Assembly: GCA_030761205.1 (NCBI GenBank) | Contig: JAULJL010000021.1 | Span: 8,165,160 to 8,229,159 of the forward strand | Length of the DNA stretch: 64,000 bases | DNA from: Fremontodendron californicum | Taxonomy: Eukaryota > Streptophyta > Magnoliopsida > Malvales > Malvaceae | Reading direction: 5' to 3' | In this document: positions 33,914 to 46,992 of the stretch, one piece after another | Numbering within the stretch: position 1 is the stretch's first letter | Layout: every line of letters begins with the position of its first letter | Made by a program: the position numbers and the translations under genes | The notes under the pieces: model-generated | The model's input: only the letters and a program-made list of their open reading frames with translations | The model's database searches: none | Told to the model about the DNA's origin: nothing

Positions 33914-35630
33914 ATGGCTTCATCATCACTATTGAGGTTGCAAGAAAATCACATATCGGAGGTTATATTTAAAGAGGTAAGTAAATTTTTGTAATATTAT
34001 TTGTATTACATTATCAATTTTTAGTTATTTTTCAATTATTAGAATTTTGTAAATTTATAGTTTTATTTTTTTATAATTTTTAATGTTATAGTGCTTATTA
34101 TAGTTTTATCATTTATTAATTAGTATTGTTTTTTGATTTCATAGTTTTATTATTATTTATTTTTTATATTGTTTAATTTTTTTATTATTATAGTTATTTA
34201 ATTTGTTAATTATTTTTATTTTTTCATTTTATAGTTTTATATAATTTTAATTTTTATATTATAATGTTTTTTTATTATTATATACAATAATAATTTTTTA
34301 ATTATTACTATTTTTTCATTTTATAGTTTTATATAATTATAATTATAATTTTTATATTATACTATTTTTTATTATTATAGTTTTATAATTATTTAATTAT
34401 TATTGTTTTTTATTTTATAGTTTTATATAATTTTAATTTTAATTTTTATATTATATTATATTATTTTATATTATTATTATTTTATAATTTTGTAATTATT
34501 ATTGTCTTTTCATTTATAGTTATTTATTTATTATATAATTTAATTATTTAATAATTATATAAAAAAAATTAAAATTTTTTATTATTTTTTATTATTTTAT
34601 AGTTATAGATTTTTTTTAAATTTTTAATTGTTATAGTTTTATAATATATTAAATTTTATTATTATAACAAGAAACTCGTCGCGTGTTACGTTCGAGGAAA
34701 TTTACATTGGAGGACCCGCATCCATCTATTATTGACCACTTAAGAAGAGCCGGATTTTATCACGCAACTCAAATTCGATGATTTTTTATACAACCCGACT
34801 TAATTAGTGCGTTGATCGAACGACGGAGACCCGAGACGCACACTTTTCATTTTCCATTTGGTGAATGCACGGTAACTCTAGAAGTTGTTGCGCTTCAACT
34901 TGGACTTCCGGTCCATGGCGATGCAGTTATAGGCAGAAGCTTGCTAGATTGGAATGAAGTGTGTCAAAATCTATTGGGCTCGGTACCTCCAGATGAGTAT
35001 GTATCTAGCTCAACGGTGAGACTAAATTGGTTGAAATCTTTTCAAAATCTTCCATTACACGCAACTGAACAACAGATACAATATGCTGCTAGAGCATATA
35101 TTTTACGTTTGATTAGAGGATTACTGATGCCTGACAAATCGAGCAGGCGGGTACATTTAATGTATCTTCCATTACTATGTGATTTAGAGCATGCGGCAAA
35201 TTATAGTTGGGGTTCTGCATGTTTGGCGGTTTTGTATAGAGAACTTTGCCGAGCTACAGTTCCAAAAAGCCATGACATAGGTGAATGTTTAGTGCTTCTA
35301 CAATCATGGGCTTGGTATCGGCTACCATTTCTTGCTCCGCGCGTGGATATTTCGGCTGTATACCCTCTTGCAAGCAGGTAATAATCTTTACTATTTTATT
35401 AAATTTGTACGAACTTGTATTTTTATAGGTCATTAAGATATTATATGCATTTTAACAGGTGGAGTAGGAATAGGAGTAGAGATTTTACAGAGACTCCGAC
35501 CGACCTTACTAGATCGAGTAGGATATGATAAGGTAAATATTTTGATTGTTAGATTCAAGTTTTTTTTATTTATTTAATCCATATGAAACTAATAATTTGT
35601 AATAATTATTCGCAGTTTCTGTGGATGCCA
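33914..35630 (+). pseudogene. Plant mobile domain (PMD) gene inside the MULE
   Basis: Putative exon 1 (33914-33976, MASSSLLRLQENHISEV) ends at GTAAGT. After a T-rich intron, exon 2 (about 34672-35377) encodes DPHPSIIDHLRRAGFYHATQ, RRRPETHTFHFPFGECTVTL and LQSWAWYRLPFLAPR, the hallmark motifs of the PMD family (MAIN/MAIL1-like; often annotated as phosphatase 7 long form). A third exon starts 35459 with the conserved RWS. An in-frame TGA at 34779-34781, mismatched splice phase at exon 2 and a frame loss after RWS show decay. The C-terminus stops at FLWMP (about 35630), where transposase antisense begins. Confidence 0.8.
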
Positions 35631-37133
35631 TGTTTCGGTTGCCATCTTGTGCAATAGCTAACAATAATGTTCCTTTGTATTTTCCATATAAGAAAGTAAC
35701 GTTTATTTGCACAATAGGTTTACAATATGGATACCCTTCAATGCAAGACTTAAATGTCCAAAATAGTCGATGGAATATTCTCTTACCCTGGACCAGTCGA
35801 TCACCATGATATGCAGGTACCGTTTGCAATTCCACAATTGTACCAGGCACGAAATGTTGCATTGCACCTAACCATTTAGGTAGCTCATTGTACGATCTTT
35901 CCCAATCGCCAAAAACTCGAACAATTGCCTTTTGCTTTGCTTTCCACGTTTTCTTGTAGGAGGTTATGTATCCATACCGGATTCGCATCTCAGCGATCAA
36001 AACTGAAACAGATATCTCCGGATTTGCTTGGACCAATGACAGAATGCATGAACAGATCATGTTACAATCTAACTTGCAATGATCTTGTGAAATCCTCCCC
36101 GATGTGCAAGTATGAGGCCCTTCATATTTTCTAACCTCCCATGCCTGTTTCTTCTTCATAAAAGTTGCCCTTATTCTCCAATTACACCCTTTTCCATACA
36201 TTACGCACTTGGCATAATATTTGGTCCGCTCAAATTCAATTACTCTGTAATCTACAGAGTTTTTGATGTTATAGTGCTTAATAGCTGAAAGCACAGCCTC
36301 TTTCGTTGGGAATTGTAACCCAACACACAGATCAACTGCAGATGGATCAAATGTCAGAGGCGTAGCTAATGTATGAGCATACTCAGGAAATTCTGGCACT
36401 TGCATTGCCTCCAGATCCAGGGTATGCATATGGGATGCAGCCTCATATGGGGGAAGATATCCATGAGTGTTGATCTCAGCAAGGACGACGTCTGGGTCAG
36501 AATCACTGTTGTCATCACTTGCGAATTCAGCATCCTATTCCTGCTCACTAAATTCACCAACATATTCACCATGGACTCCACGTGGCGGAACAGGATCAAC
36601 ACCAGCTGGCTCATCTTCGAGGGTAGTAGGAATTGTTTGTGAGACTAATGAAGTCTGAAACGTTGTAGCTTGAGATAACGGCACGACTTCTTTTGTGGGA
36701 ACGTCGTATGTAGTGTGAACATAGAACGGCCCAGAATCATCATCTTCTATGGGAAAGTTTTCTGTTGTGCGAACATTTGAAGAGCCACAATCATCGTCAA
36801 CATCCTTTATGTCAGCATATAACTCAAGTACACCAACATTTGCAAATGTCTCTTGAGCATAAAACATGCATCTGACATCATCATCATCTTCAAGTGGAAA
36901 TGTTCTATATCGGAAACATCCTTCACCAATAGAAAGAGGATACCTATACTTAACCTCTGAAACTCTTTTTCTATTTCCAGCTTTAATTTTTGTATGAATT
37001 TGCAGCTTCAGTTCCTCTAATGTGACGTCTTCTTCAACACGAAAACTTTTAGGACGTTCACAATCAAAGGTAGCACCTTCATCATATGAATTTGGCCATT
37101 ATAGTAGACCAATGCGATCACTCTATTACTCAT
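35566..37133 (-). pseudogene. MURA-type MULE transposase, N-terminal half
   Basis: Minus strand from ATG 37133 (MSNRVIALVYYNGQIH). A one-base shift near 37088 restores VEEDVTLEELKLQI, the N-terminal MULE domain, followed by an acidic linker. A TAG at 36535-36537 interrupts FSEQE and DAEFASDDNSDSD. The MuDR DNA-binding region follows: VGLQFPTKEAVLSAIKHYNI, CVMYGKGCNWRIRATF and YEGPHTCTSGR. The start of the DDE domain is then present (IVQINVTFLYGKYKGTLLLA, with N where many relatives have D, and AIAQDGNRN). At about 35630 it runs into PMD antisense sequence, so the rest of the DDE domain is deleted. It would bind TIR ends in an intact relative. Confidence 0.88.
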
Positions 37134-37439
37134 GTTGTGTAGTAATGAAACTAAGAAGGATGAGAATGGAGGTATTATCACTCCGCAAAAGAAAGAAGAA
37201 ATATAGAAGGATGAGAATGAGGAGGTTTTAGCACTCAGGAAAAATCTTATTGAAAAACTGTTGTAGGGGGTATTGTAAACCTTCATCAGTATTATGAATT
37301 TATAATGGTTCATTATGTTGTACCAGATGACAAATCTCATCCTTTGTATAGGATGGAATCTGATTCTCATATTCTGGCTAGGGTTATTTGACTGAAAAAG
37401 TGATAACTCATTCAATGCAAAATCTGATTGATAAATCTC

Positions 37440-38010
37440 ATCCTTTGTACTGGACTGTCCAATAGTCCCATCCATTGCAGAAGGAATCCAATTTCAATAT
37501 TTTCTGCAGCATTTGATTGACTGGAAAATAGCTGAAACCTATCCCTAACCCTAAATCATTAGTCTCATCCATTGCAGAAAGAATCCAATTCCAATATTTT
37601 CTGCAGCATTTGATTGATTGGAAAATAGCTGAAACTTATCCCTAACTCTAAAAACTCTAAACCATCAATCTCATCCATTGCAGAAGAAATCCAATTCCAA
37701 TATTTTCTGCAGCATTTGATGGACTGGAAAATAGTTCTAACCTATCCCTAACTCTAAACCATCAGTCTCATCCATTGTAGAAGGAATCCAATTCCAATAT
37801 TTTATGCAGCATTTGATGGACTGGAAAATAGTTCTAATCTATCCCTAACTCTAAACCATCAGTCTCATCCATTGCAGAAGGAATCCAATTCCAATATTTT
37901 CTACAGCATTTGATTGACTGAAAAATAGCTGAAACCTCTCCCAAACCCTAAATCATTAGTCTCATCCATTGCAGAAGGAATCCAATTCCAATATTTTCTA
38001 CAGCATAAAA
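37440..38010. repeat. ~97-bp tandem repeat in the MULE
   Basis: Six copies begin at CATCCATTGCAGAAGGAATC (37469, 37565, 37672, 37769, 37866 and 37962; spacings 96-107). Each also carries TTTTCTGCAGCATTTGAT and a CCCTAACTCTAAACC phrase. Partial relatives extend back to about 37330. It lies just upstream of the transposase start on the minus strand, in its leader or promoter. Confidence 0.9.
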
Positions 38011-38019
38011 ATAAAATTG

Positions 38020-38810
38020 TATAACAAATATAATTTTTTTTTTTTAAAAAAATTTATAAGCAATAAAATTGTATATTTTATAAATTTTAAATAATAAATT
38101 AAATTTTATTTTTTATAAAATTAAAAAGTATAAGAAATAAAATTTTTGATATAAAAATTTAATAAGAAACATAATTTTATTTTTAAAATTTTAATAAGCA
38201 ATAAAATAGTATATTTTATAAATTTTTAATAATAAATTTTATTTTATTTTTTATAAAATTAAAAAAGTATATGAAATAAAATTTTTGATATAAAAATTTA
38301 ATAAGAAATATAATTTTATTTTTAAAATTTTAATAAGCAATAAAATAGTATATTTTATAAATTTTTAATAATAAATTAAATTTTATTTTTTATAAAATAA
38401 AAAAGTATAAGAAATAAAAATTTTGATATATAAATTTAATAAGAAATATAATTTTCTTTTTTAAATTTTAATAAAAAATAAAATTTTATTTTTATAAAAT
38501 TTTAATCATAAATTAAATTTTACTTTTTATAATATTATAAAATTATAAGAAATAAAAATTTTGATATAAAAATTTAATAAAAAATCTAGTTTTATTTTTT
38601 AAATTTTAATAAGAAATAAAATTTTATTTTTATAAAATTTTAATCATAAATTAAATTTTACTTTTTATAATATTAAAAAATTATAAGAAATACAATTTTT
38701 GATATAAAAATTTAATAAGAAATATAATTTTATTTTTTAAATTTTAATAAGAAATAAAATTTTATTTTTTATAAAATTTTAATAATAAATTAACTTACAT
38801 TTTTAATATA
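38020..38810. repeat. AT-rich ~135-bp tandem repeat in the MULE
   Basis: Five or six degenerate copies of a unit with AATAAGAAATATAATTTTAT and a TTTTGATATAAAAATTTAAT phrase, spaced about 130-140 bp. It contains no coding sequence and lies next to the right TIR. Confidence 0.8.
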
Positions 38811-38889
38811 TATTTAAAAAAAAACTAAACAAACCTAGAAATTTTTTTTAATTTAATTTATAGTTTTTAAAATTAAAATACAAAATTTA

Positions 38890-39254
38890 AAAAAAAATGA
38901 CAAATTTTTTTTTTTAAGTAAAAAAATAATGTATCAAGGGAAACCGCCACCCCCATGGTGATTTCCCTTGACAAATTTTGCAATTTTTGCAAAAAATATC
39001 AAGGAAAATCGCCATGGGGGTGGCGATTTCCCTTGGTATTTTTTCAATTTTGAAAAAAAAACACCAAGGGAAATCGCCACCCCCCATGGCGATTTTCCTT
39101 GGTGTTTTTTTTCCAAAATTCAAATTTTTACATTGGGAAATCGTCATCCCCGATTTCCCAGTTAGAAAAAAAAAACGAATTTTGAAAATTAATCTGAAAA
39201 GAACGGTATTTTGATATATAATTTTTTTGGGGCTATATTTGGATAAAAAAACCC
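38890..39254 (-). repeat. MULE right TIR with palindrome array
   Basis: Inverted copy of 33182-33530. Palindromes start near 38938, 39002, 39068 and 39135. The last is shortened. Confidence 0.9.
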
Positions 39255-39263
39255 TGTTATTAT

Positions 39264-41552
39264 AGTACGACATAATATTGGAATATAACTTTGACTAGTA
39301 ATTTTACCCGCGCATGCTGCGAGAGTTATATATATTTAAAATATACCTAAGTAATTTTGTTAAATTATGTTAAATTAAAATTATTTTTAAAAAATATAAA
39401 ATGAACAGAAATAAAATTTTTAAATTTTTAAAATTTTTAAAATTTTTAAATTTTAAATTTTAAATATTAATTTTTCTTTTCTCATATTATACCTTTATAT
39501 TTTTTAATATTTTTAAATTTAATTTGATAAATACAAAGTGATAAATAAACTACTATGATTATTTTAAATCATATTTTTCTCAAAAAAATCGCTAAGAGAA
39601 TTATAAAAATATTAATAAAATTTTTAATATATAAAAATATAAAATTATGCAATTTTTTTACTAAATATGTATTTTTATTTATTTTTGTAAAAATAATAAA
39701 TTATCAAAAGTTAAAACAACAATAAAATAAAATAAAACTACAACTACAACTATTTTTTTATTTTTTTCTATTTTTCCATTATTCTTCTTAATTATAAGAA
39801 TTAAAACAACACTAATAAAAAAATAAAACTACAATTTCTTTTAATTTTTAATTTTTAATTTTAAGTTTTTTCTTTTTCTTTTTTCTTTTCTTTTCTTCTT
39901 CTTTTTCCTCTTCCTGCCGTCGGTTGCCTGAGAAAAAAGTAAATATTTTTTATTTTTTATAAAAAAAATAAAAATAAGTAAAGGGAAAAAGGAAAAAGGA
40001 AAAAAAGAGAAAAAAGTAAAAAACTTAAAATATTTTTATAATATAAATGAAAATAAATATTTTTTATTTTTTATAAATTATTAATTATTAATTACTTTTT
40101 CATTTATATAAAGAGGAGAAAAAAGAGAAGAATATAATAAAGAAGTAATAAAAATTTATAAAATTAATGTAAATAAATATTTTATAAATTATTTAATATT
40201 TACAAAATTAATTAAAATTATAATATAATTTATTATTTATGTTTTAGTTTATTTATAAAGAAGATAAAATAATAAAAAGGAAAAGGAAAAGGAAAGAAAC
40301 AAAAAAATTAAAAATATTTTTATAAAAATAATTTAAATAAATATTTTATATGTTTATAAATAAATTTTATTTTTAAAAAATTAATTCAAATTATAATATA
40401 AATTATTTTTTATTTTTTGTATTATTTATAAAAATATATATATATATATATAAAATTTGAAGAAAAAAGGAATAAAGAAAAAAGAAAAAAAGGACCATAT
40501 CAGCAGATGACATTTTTATAATTTATACGTCACATGCCCTCTGTCATTTAACGCTTATTTTCACGATTGTGCTAACGGATAGACCAGATTGATAGTTGAT
40601 ACGAAATTATGAAATCAGAATCTAATTGTTGCGTTTCGAAATTTGGAACCAATACAAAATATGTCATATATTTTGGTGACTATTAGTGTAATTAACTCTC
40701 TCTTTTTCAAATCATTTAACTGGTTAACTCAAATTATCTTTCTACCCCTACTACCCCCACTATCAAACAAAAATTAAATTAAATTAAATGACAACTGAAT
40801 CCTCGGGACTCAGTTTTCATTATAGTAGATGTTATTTAGTTTTATAATTTTTCCAAATTCAAACTGCAATTGCATTTTATTCATATAAATTTTTTTGGAA
40901 GTATTTGAAAATATAAAATAGCAAAAACAAAGCTGCATAAATTGAAAAAATATGTATAAAATGTTTTCCCTTCATTAAAATCAAAAGTTACAAAGGGTTA
41001 AAGGCACTTAGATTATATCTTTACAATAAAATATTTAGACACGATTAATAATATATTTTATGTATTTTAAATTTCATTAGTTTAAATGTGTTATAATTTA
41101 TAAGATACATTGCATAAAATAGATTAATTTGTTAATACAATTAATTAGATATTTATAAACAAGTCATATATGGGTTGATCATATACAAACATGATTATAC
41201 AAAACTCAAACTTGCTTAATCTTGTAACGTGTTTGCAGATCATGTCAAAAATTATCAAATTTAATCAAATTTTTATTTTATTTTTTAAAGATACAATAAT
41301 AAATTATATAAGTAATGATCCTACATATAAAAAATGTAATGATCTTAATTATAATAAAATTATTATATGATAATTGTTGGTTAAATACATTATAGTATTA
41401 GTACTTAAAATAATTTTTGAGTCGAGTAATTTTATTTTAATGTAATAAATTGTACTTAATTTTATTTTTATTTCCATGCAACCATATAGTAAAAAAGAAA
41501 AAAAATTATAAAAGTGTGGTGTGTGGACCATAGAAAAATGACATTTAAGAAA
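39264..41552. other. AT-rich, no gene seen
   Basis: Long AT-rich and purine-rich stretches (for example 39960-40500 with AAAAAGGAAAAAGG runs). A CCCGCGCATGCTGCGAGAG phrase at about 39307-39325 is the sort of terminus seen in small plant MITEs, but I could not find its partner. No credible frame. Confidence 0.4.
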
Positions 41553-41561
41553 TAAAAAGTT

Positions 41562-42108
41562 GGGTAAATTTGAAAAACATACTATCCATAATACAATAAT
41601 TGTTAAATGGTCTAATGAGGAAGAATTATATGAAAAAAAGAAATGGAAAAATTAAAAAATGTTAAAAAAAAAAAATTATAATGACAAAATTATCCTTGAT
41701 GAAAAACATTCTCTTCCTCTTTTTCTCTTATTTTTTAAATAAAATTAAAAAACAAAATATTTAAATATTTATTTTTTAAAAATTTTAAAAAATAAAAAAT
41801 TTAATTTCAAAAATATTATTTTTATTATTTTATTATTTCTAAAGTTTTTTAATTAAAAAAATTAATTAAATATATAAATATTTATTTTTGTGAAAATAAA
41901 AAAAATTTATTTTCAAAAAAATTTATTTTTTAATTAAAAAAAATTAAAAATAAGAGAAAAAGGGAAAGAAAATATTTTTTTATTAAGAGTAATTTTCTTT
42001 TTATAATTTCTTTTATAACAATTTTTAATTTTTTTTTTAAATAATTTTTTTTTATTAGACCATTTAACAATTATTAAATTTTTGATAAGATGTTTTTCAA
42101 ATTTACCC
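41562..42108. mobile_element. Fold-back MITE, Mutator-type (547 bp)
   Basis: Begins GGGTAAATTTGAAAAACAT and ends with its inverse, ATGTTTTTCAAATTTACCC. Related 9-mers TAAAAAGTT (41553-41561) and TAAAAAGCT (42109-42117) flank it. The two halves stay complementary for well over 100 bp, including TGACAAAATTATCCTTGATG. It shares these arms with the fold-back element at 55969-56811. Confidence 0.8.
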
Positions 42109-42197
42109 TAAAAAGCTTTGGACCTTTATGAAGCAAATCAACCCGCTAAACTAATTAGCTGGATGTGAAAAAAAAAAAAAAAAGAATAGTGGAGGAT

Positions 42198-42497
42198 TAG
42201 AGGTGCTCATAGATCGGCTCGGTCGTGGTTGTGACTCGAGAAATTTTTTTTGTCAAACCCGTTTCGTGCCAAGTCCGGACAGATCCGTAAACTCATTTCA
42301 CTGTTTATATATTATTAAAATATTAAAAATTATTTTTATATTAATATTTTTATAATTAAATTTAAATAAAAAATATTTTTTAATTATAGAGTAGTAATTC
42401 GGGCCAGACCAAATTACAAATATTCTTATTCAAATTCGATCCGAATTGAAACAAGCTTGACGAACCGAATGGACTACATGATCGTTGAACAAATCTA
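42198..42497. mobile_element. hAT-type MITE, family A (diverged)
   Basis: 300 bp from TAGAGGTGCTCATAGATCG to TTGAACAAATCTA. The flanking 8-mers TGGAGGAT and TAGAAGAC agree at only five of eight positions, so this is an old copy identified mainly by its ends and its AT-rich centre. Confidence 0.65.
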
Positions 42498-42505
42498 TAG
42501 AAGAC

Positions 42506-45344
42506 ATCACATAAGGGTTTTCCTTAAATTAATAAATTATTAACTAACTTGATATCTTGATTAACATCATTAGAAAAAAGTGATGAAATGACTTTTCATC
42601 AAATTAGTTTTAGTTACACACGTGAATGGTTAAAGATGATAGTATCATAAATTTTTTATTAAAATTTTAGATTTTAAAAAAATTATAAAAAAATAATTTC
42701 ACGAACGTATTTTTCATTTTTATTAATTTTTTATTTTTTAAGTTTTGTATTCTTCTAATTGTATATCATATCATTTTAGCTATAATAAAATATGTACAAT
42801 ACCTAATTTTGATTTAGAAGATATTGCTTACGTAAAATAAATTAATTGTTATTACCAAAAAAAATCAAAGAGTGAAGTATTTTTGACTTCAATCAAATTA
42901 TTAACTCATTATAATTTGTTTTTTTAAATGAAATATTATAAGAATTTTAATTAATATTGTATGAAAAAAATATCTAACTCATATTTTTTTTTTCAAATAT
43001 AAACTATATATCCATGTGATTCTCATATATAACATATTAGGACTTAAAACATCATTCATCTAAAATAAAATTTAAATTTTTTTTCTCTAATTTTTTATAC
43101 ATTACTTTTTAATATACCTAATTCAGTATTGATCAATTGTGTATAGCATAATTAATTAATTATAATAACGAAAACGACAATGTGAATCATGATTTGTTCA
43201 ATTTTTAATTAGTTAACATTTAAAGTAGAACATGAAATTTATACTATATATAAGGGAGTGGTTGAGTTGGTGTCACTGAGTCAAGTGACACCAACTTAGT
43301 CACTGAAAATACCAAAAAACCATTAAATGTTAAAAAAATAAAAAAAAGATATATATATTTTAATATTTATATAATAAATTTTATAAAAAAATTACTTATT
43401 TATTTCTAAAAAACTACCCATTTTCTAAAAAATTACTCACTTACAAAAATTATCCACTTACAAAAACTACCTATTTTTCTTTACATTTAATTTTTTTAAA
43501 ACATAATTTATTATATTTTAAAAAATATATTTTCACTCACATTGTGAGTTGTGGAATTCTAGCATATGTAAGTAAAAAATATATATTTTCAAAAAAATAC
43601 CAAAACTAAAAAATATAATGTCTAAAATAAAATTTCCATTTTATAAAACAATATGCTATAACCAATTAAAATTTAGTAAATAAATTTTGAGACCATAAAA
43701 GTAAAAAAAAAAAAAAAAAAAAAGAGAGAGAGAGAGAGAAAAAAAAACACAGACGCGCACATGAATTTGACATATATCTTTTCGAGAATCAATAATTGCT
43801 CAGTTACTTACATATTATGAAATAATATAAATAAAATTTGATTATAACTTAAGAAAAACAATCAATCAGTTATTGAAAATTTTAAAGTTTGAAACTTAAT
43901 TTTTTTAGCAATTATGAAATATTAATTTCTAAGCTAATTCTAGAAAAAAGTTTCAAGCAATTAAGAAATGAAAAAGAATTAAATTCCATTTGAACTTTTA
44001 GGTATTAAATATTCAAGCAGAATTAATTGTAAGTGGTAGAATATTATTTTACTTATCGACAAATTACAATATTATAATAAATCATTATCTTAATTTAATA
44101 ATTAATCATGTTTGTTTATGTTTTTATAAGTGATTTACTAAATAACTTTAATATCAAATCTTAATCAATTAAAAAATCGACTAAATATACAAATTTTATG
44201 TATAACTTATGAAAATATATTACAATAAGATCAGTATGCATATCACACTTGGACATAAGGATATATCTCATCTTAAATAATTTTTATGTAATTTTTTAAA
44301 AAACTTTAATACTTTTCTTAAATTAACTTGGATTGATTATTAATATTGTTTGTTGAAAAATGGATTATAATAAGAATTTTAAAATTAATAAGATTAAGAT
44401 ATGACACAGCTTAAGCAAATGTCAAAAGGATATTTTTATATCTTAAAAGTAAATTTCATTTTAAGCCTTTATCTTTAAACTTCAGAATTGATCGTGAAAT
44501 ATATTTTTAATATTTGAATCTCCTTTTTTAGTTAAAACAAATAAATTTCTTTATTTAATGAACATTTAATCATGTAGTATAAGTCATATAAAAAATGATT
44601 CATCATCTAACTCGTATTGTTAAAGGTATAAGTCATATAATTCATACAATTTTAAAATATTTATTATATATCTTGATTTAAGATATAATATATAATAAAA
44701 TCTTCTTCATTTTTTTTTTACATTACTTTCGAATATACTCATCATCATAAAAAAATTTATAAATAATATATCCTCAATTTTTAAATATTAAGGAAGTTCT
44801 TTATATATTTTCAGATGTCTAATCAAATATTTCACAAAATATGACTTATTTTATAAGTTTTTATTTTAGATTCAACTATAACTTTATCTTGCACAAAAAT
44901 AATGTTAATATGTTCAAATTTATTGATTTCTAATTCAACCAATGTTTGTCTTTTCACATAAAATTTTTTTTTCCTACCTCAACAAAAGATTAGATTCTTT
45001 TTTCAAAATCTTCTATATATCAACTTGATTGTGTTGACTTTTTTATATATACTTTGGTTAGCATTTATCTAGTCACTACTATTAAATATATCTTATCAAA
45101 ATAAATAACCACTAAGTTAACATATATTTTTAAGTAAAATTGTTCCAAAGTTATACAAACATAAGATTAACTATATATAGATTTAAATCTGCAATTAAAT
45201 CAAGAGAAGTAGTTATGTTGATAATCATTTACTACTATGTAGTCGATCAATTACTAATTATCCAAATTTTGTTATTAATAATTTCATTTTAATAAAATTT
45301 TCAATATCGAAGCATTTAACATGGAGACTTAATTGTGAATTAAC
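42506..45344. other. AT-rich, no gene seen
   Basis: Noncoding. 43258-43300 contains the palindrome-like GTGTCACTGAGTCAAGTGACAC, possibly a MITE end, and 43697-43747 an A-tract followed by (GA)n. No protein-like frame on either strand. Confidence 0.4.
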
Positions 45345-45352
45345 CTGCTAAG

Positions 45353-45612
45353 TAGATCTGTTTATGGGCCAAACCGTGCCCGATTTTTTTTTTTACTTTT
45401 CTTACCTAGGCTAGACCCTGGCTAGTCTGAAAACCCATATTACTATTTAGAAAATATTCAAAATATTAAAAAATTATATTTTATATTTTTGTAATTAAAT
45501 TTAAATAAAGATATTTTTTATTAATAAATAGAAATTTGGATCGGCTCGACCCGAATTGAAAAAAATCCTTGTTAGGCCTAGCCCAATTAGGGTCGACCAT
45601 TGAACAAGTCTG
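45353..45612. mobile_element. hAT-type MITE, family A
   Basis: 260 bp from TAGATCTGTTTATGGGCC to CATTGAACAAGTCTG, flanked by a perfect 8-bp duplication, CTGCTAAG, at 45345-45352 and 45613-45620. The last base of the right end differs from the usual TCTA. Confidence 0.85.
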
Positions 45613-45620
45613 CTGCTAAG

Positions 45621-46984
45621 TTGACAAAATTTAAAAATTAAAAATATAATTCAAGTTTTATGTTATAAAAATGATGATATTTGCACAAGTATAATTATGT
45701 AAATTATTAAATTTTTACAATTATAATTATAAGATTTATAATTATGTTATTAATAATTTACTAATATGTTATCAATCATTATTATATTATCCATCATTTA
45801 CTACTATGTTATCTATAATTTACTAATATAAAATAATCTAAATGTGAATTATTTGAACTATCATCAATTGTTTAAAATAAGCTTAATTAACACACTAATT
45901 TAAAAAATTAGCTTGAAACATAAAAAGATATAAACTTTTCAAATCCTGTATGACCACATACTTGTAGTGAAAATTTAAAATATTTAATTCAAACCTTCAA
46001 TTGTCACCTCTATTCATGAGTAATTTTTTTTCTTGTTGAGACAATTATAAGTATTATGGTTTGTCACTGTCATTAAAAAAACAAAGCATGTCATGATCTT
46101 AAAAATTTAAACAAATTAATTAAAAAAGAAAATTAGTTTTATGATTAAAAAAAATTCAATTAGGGTTTTAATCATTTTATTAAAATGTCAACATTATAAA
46201 CTCTTATAACAATGAAAGAAAGTTGCCTCATTAATAAAGTATAATAATCAAAGCATAATATTATTACTTACTATTATTATATAATAATGAAACCTTACTA
46301 TTGGATTAACAATTTTTCTATCATTATTTCTTTTCATATTTCATACCAAGAAAAGCCTAAATATTGATGGAAAATTATTATAAAAAATATGAAGTTAAAA
46401 ATACAAAATCTTAAGAGATAAAACTATAATTTATACGATTAAAATTTATATCATACAATGTAAAGTCTCAATTAAAGTTAAGTATAAACAAAAATCACAT
46501 GAATAGTATGAAATAAATAAAAGAGTAATTATATAAGAGTAAGAGAAATAATCTATATATATCCTAATAGAATATGTGTATCAAAAATATGTTATGATGA
46601 TCTATTATTAAAATGTACATGGTTAAAGTAAATTAATTAAATATTAAATATATTTAAGCATATGAATAGTTTATTTAGACTTTAGATTTTAATATTATTA
46701 AAGAATTTTTTTCTCAATAGATTTAATTATAACTTTACAAGATAAAATAATGAACACTTATAATACTTCACATTTAACAATTTATCTTTAAATATAGATA
46801 TATTTATTGTCTATAATGTTAAATTCCATTAATATGAAATTTCATATTAAAATAAAATAAAATAATGATAATTGATCTAACATTACTAAAAGCTTTACAT
46901 GACAATTAAAATTGAAAAATTATCTCATACACCATTGGTAGAGTTTTAGACTCCACCAGTTGGATTAGAAAGTTGTCACATATC
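45621..46984. other. AT-rich, no gene seen
   Basis: Noncoding AT-rich DNA with no recognised element ends. Confidence 0.4.
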
Positions 46985-46992
46985 CTTTTAGA

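Larger units (their letters stand above)
33182..39254. mobile_element. Mutator-like element (MULE), 6.1 kb
   Basis: Terminal inverted repeats of about 350 bp (33182-33530 and 38890-39254) start GGTTTTTTTATTCAAATATA and are flanked by a perfect 9-bp duplication, TGTTATTAT, at 33173-33181 and 39255-39263. It carries a plus-strand PMD gene (33914-35630) and a minus-strand MURA-type transposase gene (35566-37133), convergent and fused by an internal deletion near 35630. Tandem repeats fill 37440-38810. It is not autonomous as it stands. A shorter element with the same TIRs lies at 55731-57158. Confidence 0.93.
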
